DNA from: Shewanella sp. Isolate11
Lineage (GTDB): Bacteria > Pseudomonadota > Gammaproteobacteria > Enterobacterales > Shewanellaceae
Reading direction: 5' to 3'
NCBI RefSeq assembly: GCF_022398315.1
Contig: NZ_JAKEVF010000009.1
Span: 496 to 64,495 of the forward strand
Length of the DNA stretch: 64,000 nucleotides
Made by a program: the position numbers and the translations under genes. Positions within the stretch are counted from its first letter, which is position 1. Each line of letters opens with the position of its first letter. A model generated the notes under the pieces. The model was not told where the DNA came from, did not search any database, and worked only from the letters and a program-made list of their open reading frames with translations. Positions 20,035 through 30,034 of this stretch are shown piece after piece.

Positions 20035-21612
20035 ATGTACTATCTCGTCGCCAGTTGTATTGCACTCCTGCTAGGTCCACTATTTTACCGTTTCTTTACG
20101 GCAGAAAGTGGCCTACAAAAAGGCTTAGATGGCTTTATCTTTGTCTCCCTCGGCGGCCTTGTACTTATCCACATCCTGCCAGAACTGTTAGAACATGGTG
20201 GCTTCTTGGCCGTAGTGTTTGTCATTATCGGTTTATGGGGACCTACCCTCAGCGAAAGGCTATTTCATCGCTATTCCGAAGTGACTCATAACCTGACCCT
20301 CATCTTAGGGATCACCGGATTATTGCTACACACCATGACCGATGGCGGCGCCATGGTGCTTGCTCAGCAAGATGGTAACTCCGCCCTACTCGCACTCGGA
20401 GTGATACTGCATCGGCTCCCTGTTGGGCTAGCCATTTGGTGGCTGCTAAAACCCCAGGTTGGTAGTCGCTGGGCGATGATAGTGCTATTGGGAATGATGT
20501 TATTAACCAGTGTGGGCTATTTCGCTGGTGAGCAATTACTGACTCAGCTCAGCCTTGATAATACGGTTTATCTGCAAGCCTTCGTTACCGGTTCGATTCT
20601 GCATGTGGTCTTGCATCAGCCCCACGGCAATAGCATCAATGACAAGCAAGGTAAATATGAATATCAGGCGGGTATCGGCAGTATTCTCGGCATTTTACTG
20701 CTGTTTGTATTGCTAATGATGGACTCGGGGAGTCATGACCACCATGAACACTCCCACAGTACAGAACAGCTTATCGACTGGTTATTAACCTTAGCCCCAG
20801 TATTGTTACTCGCTTACATCATTGCCGCGGTGCGTTATCAGTTTGGTCTATCACCACATCACAACAAATTAAGTTTACGTTGGCTGCAACGACTCGCCGG
20901 ACCTGAAGCCTTGGTGATTAGTTTGCTATTACTGGGGCCAAGCCTTGCGATTATCCAGATAGCGGGTTTGCTGTTTCTGGGCTTGTTGTTCACGCAATTT
21001 AAAGTCGAGCCCACAGATCCACATCAAGGCCTACCTATCGCTTCGTGGCAGTTTGGCTTTGGCCATTTAGTGGATCGCAGTGCACCTTGGATTATTCTTA
21101 GCCTGATCTTAGCCAACCTGATAGGTCACCCTTCAGTTCCACTGGAAAATCCTATAGTTCAGGTCATCATATTATTGCTGCTGTTTTTGCCAATGCGCTT
21201 TTGTAACTTAGGCGGCGCGGTATTAGCATTATCACTCGCCTACAGCGGCTGGAGCATCGAGGCAGTAATGGTGACCCTGTTAGCAGCACCAATATTTAAC
21301 GTTGCCCAATTAAAGTTACTTAACTGGCCACAACGTCTGTCACTTTTCACCATGCTGATAGTCTGCTTATTAGCTTGCCATTGGCTGTTACCCCAATGGC
21401 ACAGTGTGATCAGCTTGCCACAAGCAATGAATGCAACGGCACTGGTGTTAATTGCAGTTATTTTCGGTGCCAGCTTATTAAGACTCGGCCCTCGTAAGTT
21501 TATGGCTCGCATAACTTTATGGACACCGAAAGTGCATGATCACGGCGATAATGGACAGCATCAACATGGTCAACAAGATCACAGTCACCACAAACATGGC
21601 CATCACCACTAA
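20035..21612 (+). CDS. ZIP-like and ArsP-like composite membrane protein with histidine-rich tail
   Basis: 525 residues, about 14 hydrophobic segments. The N-terminal 225 residues resemble ZIP metal transporters: HILPE (46-50), HTMTDGGA (99-106, cf. HNxxDG) and HRLPVG (126-131, cf. HEIPxx), but the binuclear-site Asn and Glu are Thr and Arg here. A His-rich loop (DHHEHSHS) near 237 separates it from a second half whose RFCNLGGAVLALSLAYSGWS around C390 resembles the cysteine-proline core of ArsP/DUF318 permeases. It ends with a His/Asp-rich tail (13 His in the last 25). A metal-handling role is inferred; direction and substrate are unknown. Confidence 0.65.
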   Translation: MYYLVASCIALLLGPLFYRFFTAESGLQKGLDGFIFVSLGGLVLIHILPELLEHGGFLAVVFVIIGLWGPTLSERLFHRYSEVTHNLTLILGITGLLLHTMTDGGAMVLAQQDGNSALLALGVILHRLPVGLAIWWLLKPQVGSRWAMIVLLGMMLLTSVGYFAGEQLLTQLSLDNTVYLQAFVTGSILHVVLHQPHGNSINDKQGKYEYQAGIGSILGILLLFVLLMMDSGSHDHHEHSHSTEQLIDWLLTLAPVLLLAYIIAAVRYQFGLSPHHNKLSLRWLQRLAGPEALVISLLLLGPSLAIIQIAGLLFLGLLFTQFKVEPTDPHQGLPIASWQFGFGHLVDRSAPWIILSLILANLIGHPSVPLENPIVQVIILLLLFLPMRFCNLGGAVLALSLAYSGWSIEAVMVTLLAAPIFNVAQLKLLNWPQRLSLFTMLIVCLLACHWLLPQWHSVISLPQAMNATALVLIAVIFGASLLRLGPRKFMARITLWTPKVHDHGDNGQHQHGQQDHSHHKHGHHH

Positions 21613-21697
21613 CGGCAACGAGGCTCTCATAATCAGGCAAGATGGTGCTTGATTTACGGTGATAAAGTTGGCATTTCAATGCTGACGCAGCTAAGTT

Positions 21698-21873
21698 ATA
21701 CCAATCAAAGTAAATTAGTGATCAGCCCGTTTGTAACAGAAAAAGGCGCAGGACAAATTGTCGAGAACAAGGCGTAAATTGCAGTAACTAGTTATTCTAA
21801 TAACAAAATTTACAACACGGTTATCGGCGATTTTAACTAGCAAGAATGATCATATAATTACTACGATTGGTAT
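21698..21873. repeat. MITE-like element with ATACCAATC inverted ends
   Basis: The 176-bp segment begins ATACCAATC and ends GATTGGTAT. Inverted similarity extends about 27 bases inward (left ...AAAGTAAATTAGTGATCA; right, reversed, ...GTAGTAATTATATGATCA) with a few mismatches. It has no coding capacity. Ends of this kind recur at 26601-26609 and 48391-48399 in this window. It fills most of the gap between the ZIP-like gene and the NRDE gene. Confidence 0.75.
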
Positions 21874-21905
21874 TAAAGCCACTCATCATTATTCAGGTCT
21901 GGCCA

Positions 21906-22667
21906 ATGTGCATTCTGTTTATCGCCTTAGAAACTCACCCTGATTACCCGCTAATTGTCTGCGCTAACAGGGATGAGTTTCATATTCGCCCCACCGAGCC
22001 CGCTCACTTTTGGCCACCGGAAAACCAGCTACTCGCAGGCAGAGATCTACAGGCGGGAGGCAGTTGGCTGGGAATAAATCGACAGGGTTATATTGCCGCA
22101 GTAACCAATATCCGCGCCCCCGAGCTACAGCAATCCGATAAACGCAGTCGTGGCGAGTTAGTCATCAACAGTCTGCAAAACCCCGAGGCAATGAATGCAA
22201 CTTGGCTAGAAGAACAAGGCCACTTTTATAATCCCTTCAATCTGCTGTTTGGTCAGGGACATAGACTCTACTGCTTTCATAGTGTCGACAATAGCATCAA
22301 GCGCCTCAGTCCGGGATTTCACGCGATTAGCAATGGTGCCTTAGATGATATCTGGCCGAAAATGGCCAAAGGTACTCAAGCTCTAGAACAACAGCTTTCT
22401 CATAACAGCCCACCGGATATCGATGCTCTGTTGCAAATCATGACAGATCAAACTCAGGCCGATGATACTCTCTTGCCGCAAACGGGGATCGCCTTGGAGT
22501 GGGAAAGACAGCTCTCCTCTATTTATATCAAACACCCTGAATATGGCACTCGATCGACCTCGATTATCATCCAAGATAAATTAGGTAATTGTCGCTTTAT
22601 CGAGGTGCGATATGATGGCAAAGGCAGAAACCTTGGCCAGCAGACGTTTAACATTCCTGCGGATTAA
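21906..22667 (+). CDS. TANGO2/NRDE family protein
   Basis: 253 residues starting MCILFIALETHP. The frame is open a further 13 codons upstream, into the repeat element, but conserved Cys2 immediately after the first Met fixes the start at 21906. The signature NRDE occurs near residue 26 (CANRDEFHIRPT), followed by GRDLQAGGSWLGINRQG and the family-wide AVTNIR. TANGO2 homologues in animals are linked to haem or acyl-lipid handling; the bacterial function is unsettled. The last four bases overlap the convergent DUF4440 gene. Confidence 0.88.
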   Translation: MCILFIALETHPDYPLIVCANRDEFHIRPTEPAHFWPPENQLLAGRDLQAGGSWLGINRQGYIAAVTNIRAPELQQSDKRSRGELVINSLQNPEAMNATWLEEQGHFYNPFNLLFGQGHRLYCFHSVDNSIKRLSPGFHAISNGALDDIWPKMAKGTQALEQQLSHNSPPDIDALLQIMTDQTQADDTLLPQTGIALEWERQLSSIYIKHPEYGTRSTSIIIQDKLGNCRFIEVRYDGKGRNLGQQTFNIPAD

Positions 22668-23089
22668 TCGGAAGAATGATCATGGGTGATCACCCATTTG
22701 TCATCAATTTTTTCCACCAACAGAGTAAACACCCCATTGGGTTTATCTTTGGCACGAATTAATTGCCAGCGTCCCACAACTAAAGCCGCATAGTTACTCA
22801 ACAGCTTAATATCTACATTGCTAAATTTGAGCTGTCCCATAGTGGCTTGATCGGGGTAATTCTTTTTATAGGCTGCGAGGATTTCGACCCAGCCATTACG
22901 AAACTGCTTGGTAGTGGCAAAACGCAGCTTGTCGCTCTTCCAATACCCCTGCATATAGGCATCTAAATCTCCACGATTCCAGGCCACCGCTTGCCTTGAT
23001 AACATGGCAGCAATTTCGTCTGTGGGAACGGCCGCAGCAGGAAAAGTCCATATCAGTAATAATACTATCCAACCATTTTTAAACATCAT
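22664..23089 (-). CDS. exported DUF4440/SnoaL-like protein
   Basis: 141 residues. A signal peptide (MMFKNGWIVLLLIWTFPAAA) is followed by an NTF2-like cone fold: LSRQAVAWNRGDLDAYMQGYW at about 30-50, then the strands FRNGWVEILAAYKKNYPD and GRWQLIRAKDKPNGVFTLLVEK with a terminal WVITHDHSS. Such domains act as small-molecule binding or ketosteroid-isomerase-like modules; no catalytic acid can be assigned here. It overlaps the NRDE gene stop by 4 bases, tail to tail. Confidence 0.85.
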   Translation of the reverse strand: MMFKNGWIVLLLIWTFPAAAVPTDEIAAMLSRQAVAWNRGDLDAYMQGYWKSDKLRFATTKQFRNGWVEILAAYKKNYPDQATMGQLKFSNVDIKLLSNYAALVVGRWQLIRAKDKPNGVFTLLVEKIDDKWVITHDHSSD

Positions 23090-23244
23090 CTACTCCATCG
23101 TGCGATATTAAGGTGTAATATATAGTACAAATTCTGTAAGGCGCTCTCTAAAAACAATATTTTAATGCCGTTAGCGACGATGTGAATTATTAAGAAATAC
23201 GACTGCGGCAAGCCAACAGAACACCTAATCATAGAGCTTAACTT

Positions 23245-23802
23245 ATGTTCAGAATAACCTGTAAAAGCCTACTCAAGTTATGGGGCTGGAAAATTGATGG
23301 GCACTTGCCTGTCAATCAACAATATGTCGCCATCGTTGCGCCCCATACCAGCAATTGGGATTTTATTATCGGTGTCTTAGCTCGAGGGGCATTGGGACAA
23401 AAAATTCACTTTCTCGGTAAACATCAGCTATTTATTCCCCCCTGGGGGTGGTTCTTTAAAGCCATCGGCGGCACGGCGGTCGATCGACGTAAGAACAACA
23501 ATCTAGTGGATGCCGCGGCGCAATTATTTAGCCAAGACCCTAACTTCAGACTCGCACTAGCCCCCGAAGGCACTCGCAGTCCAGTCAAGCGTTGGAAAAC
23601 GGGTTTCTACCATATTGCCGTAAAAGCTCAGGTGCCTATCGTCACTGTTGCCTTCGATTTTGCGAATAAGCAAGTGGTGATCCCCGAGCCGATGCAAGTC
23701 ACTGGAGATATTGAGCCCGAAATGAATCGCATCTTAGATTTCTATCGCGACATCAAAGGCTGTCATCCAAAGGCCATACCTGAACGTTTTGACGCGCAAT
23801 AA
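23245..23802 (+). CDS. 1-acyl-glycerol-3-phosphate acyltransferase-like protein
   Basis: 185 residues of the PlsC family. The catalytic block HTSNWD (H34, D39) and the acyl-acceptor block PEGTRS (107-112) are intact; GGTAVDRR (75-82) is the third conserved block. It lacks an N-terminal membrane anchor, so is probably peripheral. Similar short proteins appear throughout Shewanella and Vibrio; the acceptor could be lysophosphatidate or another lipid. The LysE gene follows after 11 bases, so they are probably cotranscribed. Confidence 0.87.
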   Translation: MFRITCKSLLKLWGWKIDGHLPVNQQYVAIVAPHTSNWDFIIGVLARGALGQKIHFLGKHQLFIPPWGWFFKAIGGTAVDRRKNNNLVDAAAQLFSQDPNFRLALAPEGTRSPVKRWKTGFYHIAVKAQVPIVTVAFDFANKQVVIPEPMQVTGDIEPEMNRILDFYRDIKGCHPKAIPERFDAQ

Positions 23803-23813
23803 TCTGCCAGCTT

Positions 23814-24434
23814 ATGAATTTAGATACTTGGTTACTCTATCTATTTGCGATTGTGATGCTCGCCATCTCCCCCGGCACTATGGCCGTGCTGTCGATGAGT
23901 CATGGTATTCATTTCGGCAAACGTCGCAGCTTAGCCACCGCCTGTGGCAGTGTTAGCTCGGCACTATTATTAATGTTTGCTTCGGCAGCGGGACTGGGCG
24001 CACTTTTAAGCGCCAGCGAATATGGCTTTGTATTACTGAAATATTGTGGCGCCGCTTACCTGGGTTATTTGGGCATCAAGTTACTGCTGAGTAAACCAAG
24101 CACACCAGGATTCGAGTTACAACGGCAGAGCAAAGGCACACCGAAACAGATGTTTAAGCAAGCCTTTCTGGTCGGGATCAGTAACCCCAAAGATCTCCTG
24201 TTCTTTGGCGCACTGTTCCCGCAGTTTATCGACCTTAACGCTCCCCAAGGTCAACAACTGATGATATTGGCACTAACATGGGCCATCGTCGATTTCAGCT
24301 TTGTGATGATCTATGCCAGCATGGCTAATGTGCTAGCACCTAAACTGAAAGCCAGCCAACAACTGCATTGGTTTGACCGAGTTAGTGGTGGCATATTTAT
24401 CACTTTAGCCACCATCCTCATCACTCGAGATTAA
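23814..24434 (+). CDS. LysE family amino-acid exporter
   Basis: 206 residues, six predicted membrane helices. The LysE/RhtB signature is present: ISPGTMAVLSMSHGIHFGKRRSLATACG (19-46), then KYCGAAYLGYLGIKLLL and FLVGISNPKDLLFFGALFPQFI. It probably exports an amino acid or derivative; the substrate cannot be deduced. Its stop codon overlaps that of the convergent ybdG-like gene. Confidence 0.9.
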   Translation: MNLDTWLLYLFAIVMLAISPGTMAVLSMSHGIHFGKRRSLATACGSVSSALLLMFASAAGLGALLSASEYGFVLLKYCGAAYLGYLGIKLLLSKPSTPGFELQRQSKGTPKQMFKQAFLVGISNPKDLLFFGALFPQFIDLNAPQGQQLMILALTWAIVDFSFVMIYASMANVLAPKLKASQQLHWFDRVSGGIFITLATILITRD

Positions 24435-25681
24435 CCTTTTAAACTTCGCACATCGGCACCAGTAGGTGCCTGGAAAGCACGCAGGTTAAACTGCGGCAGA
24501 ATCGCATAGATATGGTCGAAAATATCTGCCTGAATATCCTCATAAAAAGCCCATCGAGTATCGTTAGTAAAGATATAAATCTCTATGGGTAACCCTTCCG
24601 TCGTCGGTGCTAACTGGCGTACCAGCAGCGTCATATCTTGATGCACTTTAGGGTGCTGCTGCATGTACTGACGCAAATAGGCACGGAAGGTGCCCACATT
24701 GGTTAGGTGACGACTATTAACCGGCATATCGCCATCTTGAATCTTGGCATTAAACTCACTAATTTCTGTCTTTTTATCGGCTAAATACTGCTTTAACAGA
24801 TTGATTTTACCCAGACGCTGCAACTGCTCTTCGGTTAAAAACGCTATCGAGTCGATATCGATATTCACCGCTCGCTTAATTCGGCGGCCGCCCGACTCCG
24901 ACATGCCCTGCCAGTTCTTAAACGCATCCGACACTAAGGCATAGGCGGGGATCATGGTAATGGTCTTATCCCAGTTCTGCACCTTTACCGTGGTCAATGA
25001 CACCTCTTCAACCGAGCCATCGGCGCCATACTTATCCATTTGGATCCAATCGCCAGGGCTTACCATCCGATTAGCCGCCAGCTGAATACCCGCCACAAAA
25101 CCCAGAATGGTATCTCTGAACACCAACATCACTAAACCGGTGGCAACCCCTAAGCCGCTGAGGAAGTAGATGGGCGATTGCTCAGACAGCACCGAAATAG
25201 ACACAATAATGGCCACAAAAAACAGAAACAACTTACACAGCTGAACAAAGCTCTTGATGGGTAAACGGCGACTGATCTGATTCACATCAGCAATCTCGTT
25301 GGCCGAATCCAAGGTGCTAAAGATGGCACGAACAACCAATACGATAATCACCACATCCAGCAGCCGATCCACCATACTACTGATCAGTTGATGCTCGGCT
25401 AATACTAATGGCAGCATGATGTTGAGCATCAAGGCGGGCACTAGGATTGCCATTTTTTCCAACACGCCGTGATGCATAATAACGTCGTCCCAACGCACCT
25501 TAGAGCGCTGAATCACGATATTCATGGTACTCACAACACCACGCTTAACCAGAAAATAAGCAATGAAAGCAATCAGCAGACAAGCAAATACCATGATGCT
25601 CACGGTGAGTCCATCTGTCGAACTGTCGATACCTAAGCCAGCTAACCATTGTGCGACTTGCTCGCGTAATTCTTGATCCAA
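24431..25681 (-). CDS. ybdG: MscS-type mechanosensitive channel, YbdG subfamily
   Basis: 416 residues, the length of E. coli YbdG. About five membrane helices (20-190) precede an MscS pore helix (GLGVATGLVMLVFRDTILGFVAGIQLAAN) and a cytoplasmic beta domain (GDWIQMDKYGADGSVEEVSLTTVKVQNWDKTI). The C-terminal half (FKNWQGMSESGGRRIKRAVNID, NVGTFRAYLRQYM, VRQLAPTTEGLPIEIYIFTND) is YbdG-specific. The start appears to be TTG, with GGAGAG upstream; an ATG further upstream runs into a stop. YbdG channels give small conductances under hypo-osmotic stress. Confidence 0.92.
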   Translation of the reverse strand: MDQELREQVAQWLAGLGIDSSTDGLTVSIMVFACLLIAFIAYFLVKRGVVSTMNIVIQRSKVRWDDVIMHHGVLEKMAILVPALMLNIMLPLVLAEHQLISSMVDRLLDVVIIVLVVRAIFSTLDSANEIADVNQISRRLPIKSFVQLCKLFLFFVAIIVSISVLSEQSPIYFLSGLGVATGLVMLVFRDTILGFVAGIQLAANRMVSPGDWIQMDKYGADGSVEEVSLTTVKVQNWDKTITMIPAYALVSDAFKNWQGMSESGGRRIKRAVNIDIDSIAFLTEEQLQRLGKINLLKQYLADKKTEISEFNAKIQDGDMPVNSRHLTNVGTFRAYLRQYMQQHPKVHQDMTLLVRQLAPTTEGLPIEIYIFTNDTRWAFYEDIQADIFDHIYAILPQFNLRAFQAPTGADVRSLKG

Positions 25682-25903
25682 AATATCACTCTCCCATGGC
25701 TATTAGGCTGTACTATTTATCAGATAAAAAACCTTTATAGACAAACAGATAAAAATACCACAACCTCTTATTTAAAACGCATTTTAGCACAGACGATATG
25801 TCTTCATAATAAATATCATCTCGCCCTATCGTCAGCGGTATACGGATTCTCATACCGCTCATAAGCTATGCTAAGATAAACTGATATCTGCCTAATTCAT
25901 TGG

Positions 25904-26554
25904 ATGATTTTTATGTACAAAGCCCTGCAAGCCTATAGCTTTTTGGCATTCGCCCTAGTGGCCTTGCCCAGTGTTGGCGACGAAGTATCGAAACAGACTA
26001 TGGCTGTGGTCACCTTAGAAAATGGTGCCAAGGTGCAACTAAATGATGACTTCACCTGGGAATATCTTTTTATCGACACTCCAGCGGCTCAAGCCGCCCC
26101 CCAAGTTACAGACGCAGAGCAAATGGCTCAGCAAACTGCAGAAGCCATCAACCCAAGCATCAACACGGCACCAGTGGTGGCTGGAGCACTAACCAATAGC
26201 GCCATCAATCAAGCTCAGTTATTAAAATCTACCGCTAAAGATGGCGTAAAAGTCAGCTATTTAACCCATCAATGGGATGATAAAGGTCGCCTCGGGCTTA
26301 ACTTCGAACTCTCAAGCCAAAGCAGCGACAGTTATGTGCTAATCGAGCTGGAAGTGAGCTTATTCGATGACGATGGGCAGCCGCTCGTCAAACAAACCTT
26401 ACCGGTATGGCAGGCGATTTTTAGAATGCCTGAAACTTATCTGCGTAAAGGCCAAACTCGCAACAGCGATACCCTTTGGTTCGAAGGAGTCGATAAAGCG
26501 CGCTGGCAAAAACAGTTGTTAACCCTGAAGGTTAAAGACATGGATTCGCGTTAA
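25904..26554 (+). CDS. exported DUF3157 family protein
   Basis: 216 residues. A signal peptide ends near VGD (residue 26). A short strand-rich segment TLENGAKVQLNDDFTWEYL (37-55) is typical of DUF3157 proteins of Vibrio and Shewanella, followed by an Ala/Gln-rich linker and a beta domain (about 105-215: GVKVSYLTHQWDDKGRLGLNFEL...). Function unknown. The start may be the ATG at 25904 or the one at 25913. It is followed by a solo repeat end and a terminator. Confidence 0.75.
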   Translation: MIFMYKALQAYSFLAFALVALPSVGDEVSKQTMAVVTLENGAKVQLNDDFTWEYLFIDTPAAQAAPQVTDAEQMAQQTAEAINPSINTAPVVAGALTNSAINQAQLLKSTAKDGVKVSYLTHQWDDKGRLGLNFELSSQSSDSYVLIELEVSLFDDDGQPLVKQTLPVWQAIFRMPETYLRKGQTRNSDTLWFEGVDKARWQKQLLTLKVKDMDSR

Positions 26555-26568
26555 CCCAATTCACTGCA

Positions 26569-26609
26569 ACCTAGTTCCCCCGAGATCGGATAATTACTGC
26601 GATTGGTAT
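26569..26609. repeat. solo right end of the ATACCAATC-type element
   Basis: The sequence ATAATTACTGCGATTGGTAT (26590-26609) closely matches the right end of the element at 21698-21873, but no matching left end is visible nearby. It is probably a decayed or truncated copy. Confidence 0.55.
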
Positions 26610-26654
26610 TAGCTTAAGGTTCTTTGACAACACTCATAGCTAACGACAGCGCAT

Positions 26655-26681
26655 AAAAAAGGGCCATCATGACCCTTTTTT
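26655..26681. terminator. bidirectional terminator between the DUF3157 gene and hutH
   Basis: A stem of aaaaaaggg with ccctttttt and a 9-base loop lies between convergent genes, with T-runs on both strands. Confidence 0.85.
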
Positions 26682-26732
26682 ATCGTGCACTCTTTATTGT
26701 GTGATTGTTTATTGTGCGATTGTTATCGACAA

Positions 26733-28265
26733 TTAGAAGCTAGGCATAGTGTTCGCTGGAAGATAGCCATTGAAGCTTGCCGTTAACAACAAGTCAGTCG
26801 CCGATTCGATATCTGGACCGAAGAACCTGTCCTTATCATAATAGCTTACCAACTCGCGCAGCTCAGCTTTAGCTTGCGCTACCGCAGCTGACGGCTGAAG
26901 GGGTGCGCGGAAATCTAACCCTTGTGCAGCTGCCAGCAGCTCAACCGCTAACACGCCACGAGTATTCTCAGACATATCTCTTAATCGACGAGCCGCGAAA
27001 GTTGCCATAGAAACATGGTCTTCCTGATTAGCCGATGTGGGTAAGCTGTCTACTGACGCAGGGTGAGCATAGGTTTTATTTTCCGATGCCAATGCCGCAG
27101 CGGTAACCTGAGCGATCATAAAGCCTGAATTCACACCACCGTTTTCTACCAAGAAAGGGGGCAACTTAGACAGGCTAGAGTCAATCAATAATGCGATGCG
27201 ACGCTCGGCGATAGACCCTAACTCAGCAATGGCAATCGCCAAGTTGTCGGCGGCCATGGCAACCGGTTCCGCATGGAAATTACCACCAGAAATAATATCA
27301 CCCGTATCTTGGAATACCAGCGGGTTATCAGTCACGCCGTTGGCTTCTGTGACTAACACTTCTGCCGCGTGACGAATTTGCGTCAAACAGGCACCCAATA
27401 CTTGCGGCTGACAACGTAGCGAATAAGGATCTTGTACCTTCTCACAATTGACGTGATCCAGACTGATCTGTGATTCTTCCCCCAGCAGATGACGGAAAAT
27501 CGCCGCCGAATCGATTTGTCCTTGCTGACCACGAGCCGCATGAATACGCGGGTCAAACGGGCTACGACTGCCCATTGCAGCTTCGACACTCATGGCACCA
27601 ATAACCGAGCTTGCTGCAAACAAATCTTCCGCATTAAATAAGCCTTCTAGCGCCAACGCAGTTGAAGCTTGGGTACCATTAAGTAATGCCAAGCCCTCTT
27701 TGGCTGCGAGCTCGATAGGCTCGAGTCCTGCGATCTCCAGTCCCTCTTTGGCCGAGATGAGTTCGCCCTTATGGCTCATCTCACCTTCACCTAGCAGAGG
27801 CAAACACATGTGTGATAGCGGTGCTAAGTCGCCCGATGCGCCAACAGAGCCTTTCTCTGGTACACAAGGGTAAACTTCGGCATTCACAAGGGCTATCAGG
27901 AAGTTAATCACCTCTAAACGAATCCCAGAGAAGCCGCGACTCAGCGAGTTGATCTTCAGCACCATCATCAGGCGCACTGTCGCATCTTGCATATATTGAC
28001 CGGTGCCAGCCGCATGAGAGAGCACGATAGAACGTTGTAATAACTGCAGATCTTGCTGGTTAATTTTAGTGTTGGCTAACAAACCAAAACCTGTGTTGAT
28101 ACCATAAACGGTGCGACCTTCGTCGAGTACCTGCTGTACTAATCCGGCACTGGTATTGATATCGGCGATAGCGCTCGAACACAACTCCAGACTCACCTTG
28201 CTGCGGCTAATTTCACGCAGCTGTGCCAGCGATAATGTGCCTGGCTTTAAAACTAAATGACTCAT
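26733..28265 (-). CDS. hutH: histidine ammonia-lyase
   Basis: 510 residues, full length. It deaminates histidine to urocanate. The Ala-Ser-Gly triad (A143-S144-G145 in [12 protein letters not shown]) cyclises to the MIO electrophile. Other conserved blocks are [10 protein letters not shown] (54-63) and, in the C-terminal half, [15 protein letters not shown] and GNFHAEPVA. It lies 18 bases downstream of hutU with a good AGAGG site and is the last gene of the hutC-hutU-hutH unit; a terminator follows. Confidence 0.98.
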   Translation of the reverse strand: MSHLVLKPGTLSLAQLREISRSKVSLELCSSAIADINTSAGLVQQVLDEGRTVYGINTGFGLLANTKINQQDLQLLQRSIVLSHAAGTGQYMQDATVRLMMVLKINSLSRGFSGIRLEVINFLIALVNAEVYPCVPEKGSVGASGDLAPLSHMCLPLLGEGEMSHKGELISAKEGLEIAGLEPIELAAKEGLALLNGTQASTALALEGLFNAEDLFAASSVIGAMSVEAAMGSRSPFDPRIHAARGQQGQIDSAAIFRHLLGEESQISLDHVNCEKVQDPYSLRCQPQVLGACLTQIRHAAEVLVTEANGVTDNPLVFQDTGDIISGGNFHAEPVAMAADNLAIAIAELGSIAERRIALLIDSSLSKLPPFLVENGGVNSGFMIAQVTAAALASENKTYAHPASVDSLPTSANQEDHVSMATFAARRLRDMSENTRGVLAVELLAAAQGLDFRAPLQPSAAVAQAKAELRELVSYYDKDRFFGPDIESATDLLLTASFNGYLPANTMPSF

Positions 28266-28283
28266 ATTTACTGCCTCTTATTA

Positions 28284-29963
28284 TTATTTGTTCTGTGCAT
28301 CTAACATTGGAAGATCTAAGCCTTGCTCCTTGGCGCACTGCTTAGCAATATCGTAGCCCGCATCGGCATGACGCATCACACCTGTCGCCGGATCGTTCCA
28401 CAATACACGACCTAAACGCGCTTCGGCTTCATCGGTACCATCGGCCACAATCACCACACCCGAGTGTTGACTGAAGCCCATACCGACGCCACCGCCGTGA
28501 TGTAGCGATACCCAGGTCGCGCCACTGGCAGTATTCAGTAACGCATTCATTAATGGCCAATCCGATACCGCATCTGAGCCATCGAGCATAGATTCAGTTT
28601 CACGATTAGGGCTGGCAACCGAGCCCGAGTCTAAATGATCACGGCCAATCACAATCGGTGCAGATAACTCGCCCGATTTCACCATATCGTTAAATGCCTT
28701 AGCCAGACGCGCGCGATCTTTTAAGCCAACCCAACAGATACGGGCAGGCAGACCTTGGAATGCAATACGCTCACGCGCCATATCTAACCAGTTGTGTAGA
28801 TGTGGGTTGTCAGGGATCAACTCTTTAACTTTGGCATCGGTTTTATAGATATCTTCTGGATCGCCAGACAGTGCAGCCCAGCGGAATGGACCAATACCTT
28901 CACAGAACAACGGACGCACATAGGCAGGTACAAAACCTGGGAAATCGAAGGCATTTTCAACCCCTTCTTCAAACGCCATTTGACGAATATTGTTACCGTA
29001 ATCGGTCGTCGCCGCACCCGCAGCTTGCAGTGCTAACATGGCTTTCACTTGTACCGCCATTGATTGCTTCGCCGCTTTCACGACAGCCGCTTCATCTTGC
29101 AAACGCATTTTTGCTGCTTGTTCAAGGGTCCAACCCTGCGGCAAATAACCGTTAAGCGGGTCGTGCGCCGACGTCTGATCGGTCACAACATCTGGCGTCA
29201 CGCCGCGCTCAACTAATTCGGCAAACACATCGGCAGCATTGGCCAATAAGCCTACAGACACTGGCTTGCCGCTGGCGTTGGCTTCATCGATCATCGCCAA
29301 GGCTTCATCTAAGTTAGTCGCCTTCTTATCGACATAACGGGTACGCAAACGGAAATCGATACGGGTTTCATCCACTTCACAGGCTAATACCGAATAACCA
29401 GCCATCGTCCCCGCCAGCGGTTGAGCACCGCCCATACCACCGAGGCCACCAGTTAAGATCCACTTGCCCGCCGATGAACCATTGAAATGTTTATTCGCCA
29501 TCGCCACAAAGGTTTCATAAGTGCCCTGCACAATCCCTTGTGAACCGATGTAGATCCATGAGCCCGCCGTCATCTGGCCATACATGGCCAACCCCTTTTT
29601 ATCTAACTCGTTAAAGTGTTCCCAGTTTGCCCAGTGGGGCACTAGGTTAGAGTTTGCAATGATCACACGTGGCGCATTGTTATGGGTTTTAAATACTCCG
29701 ACAGGTTTGCCCGATTGCACCAATAAGGTTTCATCATCTTCTAGGCGCTGTAGCACTTCAATGATCTTGTCATAGCATTGCCAATCACGGGCTGCACGGC
29801 CAATACCGCCATAAACCACCAGATCTTCTGGGCGTTCAGCCACATCGGGATGCAGGTTGTTCATCAACATCCTCATTGGTGCTTCGGTAAGCCAACTTTT
29901 ACAAGTTAACTTGCTGCCGTGGGGAGCAATAATCTGGCGACTAGGGTCATGTCTGTTATTCAT
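28284..29963 (-). CDS. hutU: urocanate hydratase
   Basis: 559 residues. It converts urocanate to 4-imidazolone-5-propionate using bound NAD+ as electrophile. The NAD-binding glycine cluster [10 protein letters not shown] is at 172-181 and the catalytic cysteine is C410 in ARICWVGL. Conserved [11 protein letters not shown] is at 51-61. It lies 71 bases downstream of hutC and is probably transcribed from the divergent hutC promoter. Confidence 0.98.
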   Translation of the reverse strand: MNNRHDPSRQIIAPHGSKLTCKSWLTEAPMRMLMNNLHPDVAERPEDLVVYGGIGRAARDWQCYDKIIEVLQRLEDDETLLVQSGKPVGVFKTHNNAPRVIIANSNLVPHWANWEHFNELDKKGLAMYGQMTAGSWIYIGSQGIVQGTYETFVAMANKHFNGSSAGKWILTGGLGGMGGAQPLAGTMAGYSVLACEVDETRIDFRLRTRYVDKKATNLDEALAMIDEANASGKPVSVGLLANAADVFAELVERGVTPDVVTDQTSAHDPLNGYLPQGWTLEQAAKMRLQDEAAVVKAAKQSMAVQVKAMLALQAAGAATTDYGNNIRQMAFEEGVENAFDFPGFVPAYVRPLFCEGIGPFRWAALSGDPEDIYKTDAKVKELIPDNPHLHNWLDMARERIAFQGLPARICWVGLKDRARLAKAFNDMVKSGELSAPIVIGRDHLDSGSVASPNRETESMLDGSDAVSDWPLMNALLNTASGATWVSLHHGGGVGMGFSQHSGVVIVADGTDEAEARLGRVLWNDPATGVMRHADAGYDIAKQCAKEQGLDLPMLDAQNK

Positions 29964-30034
29964 TATGTTTACCTCAACCTGTTCGACTTCATGTCTTTAT
30001 CTTGTTATTCGATTATTTTTGATATTGTTGGCAT

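Noticed and set aside
28800-29155. Overlapping open frames antisense to hutU
   Set aside because: hutU is clearly coding over its full length, and the antisense products have no family features.
29964-30034. Second HutC operator between hutC and hutU
   Set aside because: Only a weak CTTGTTAT half-site was seen; no inverted repeat comparable to 30845-30858.
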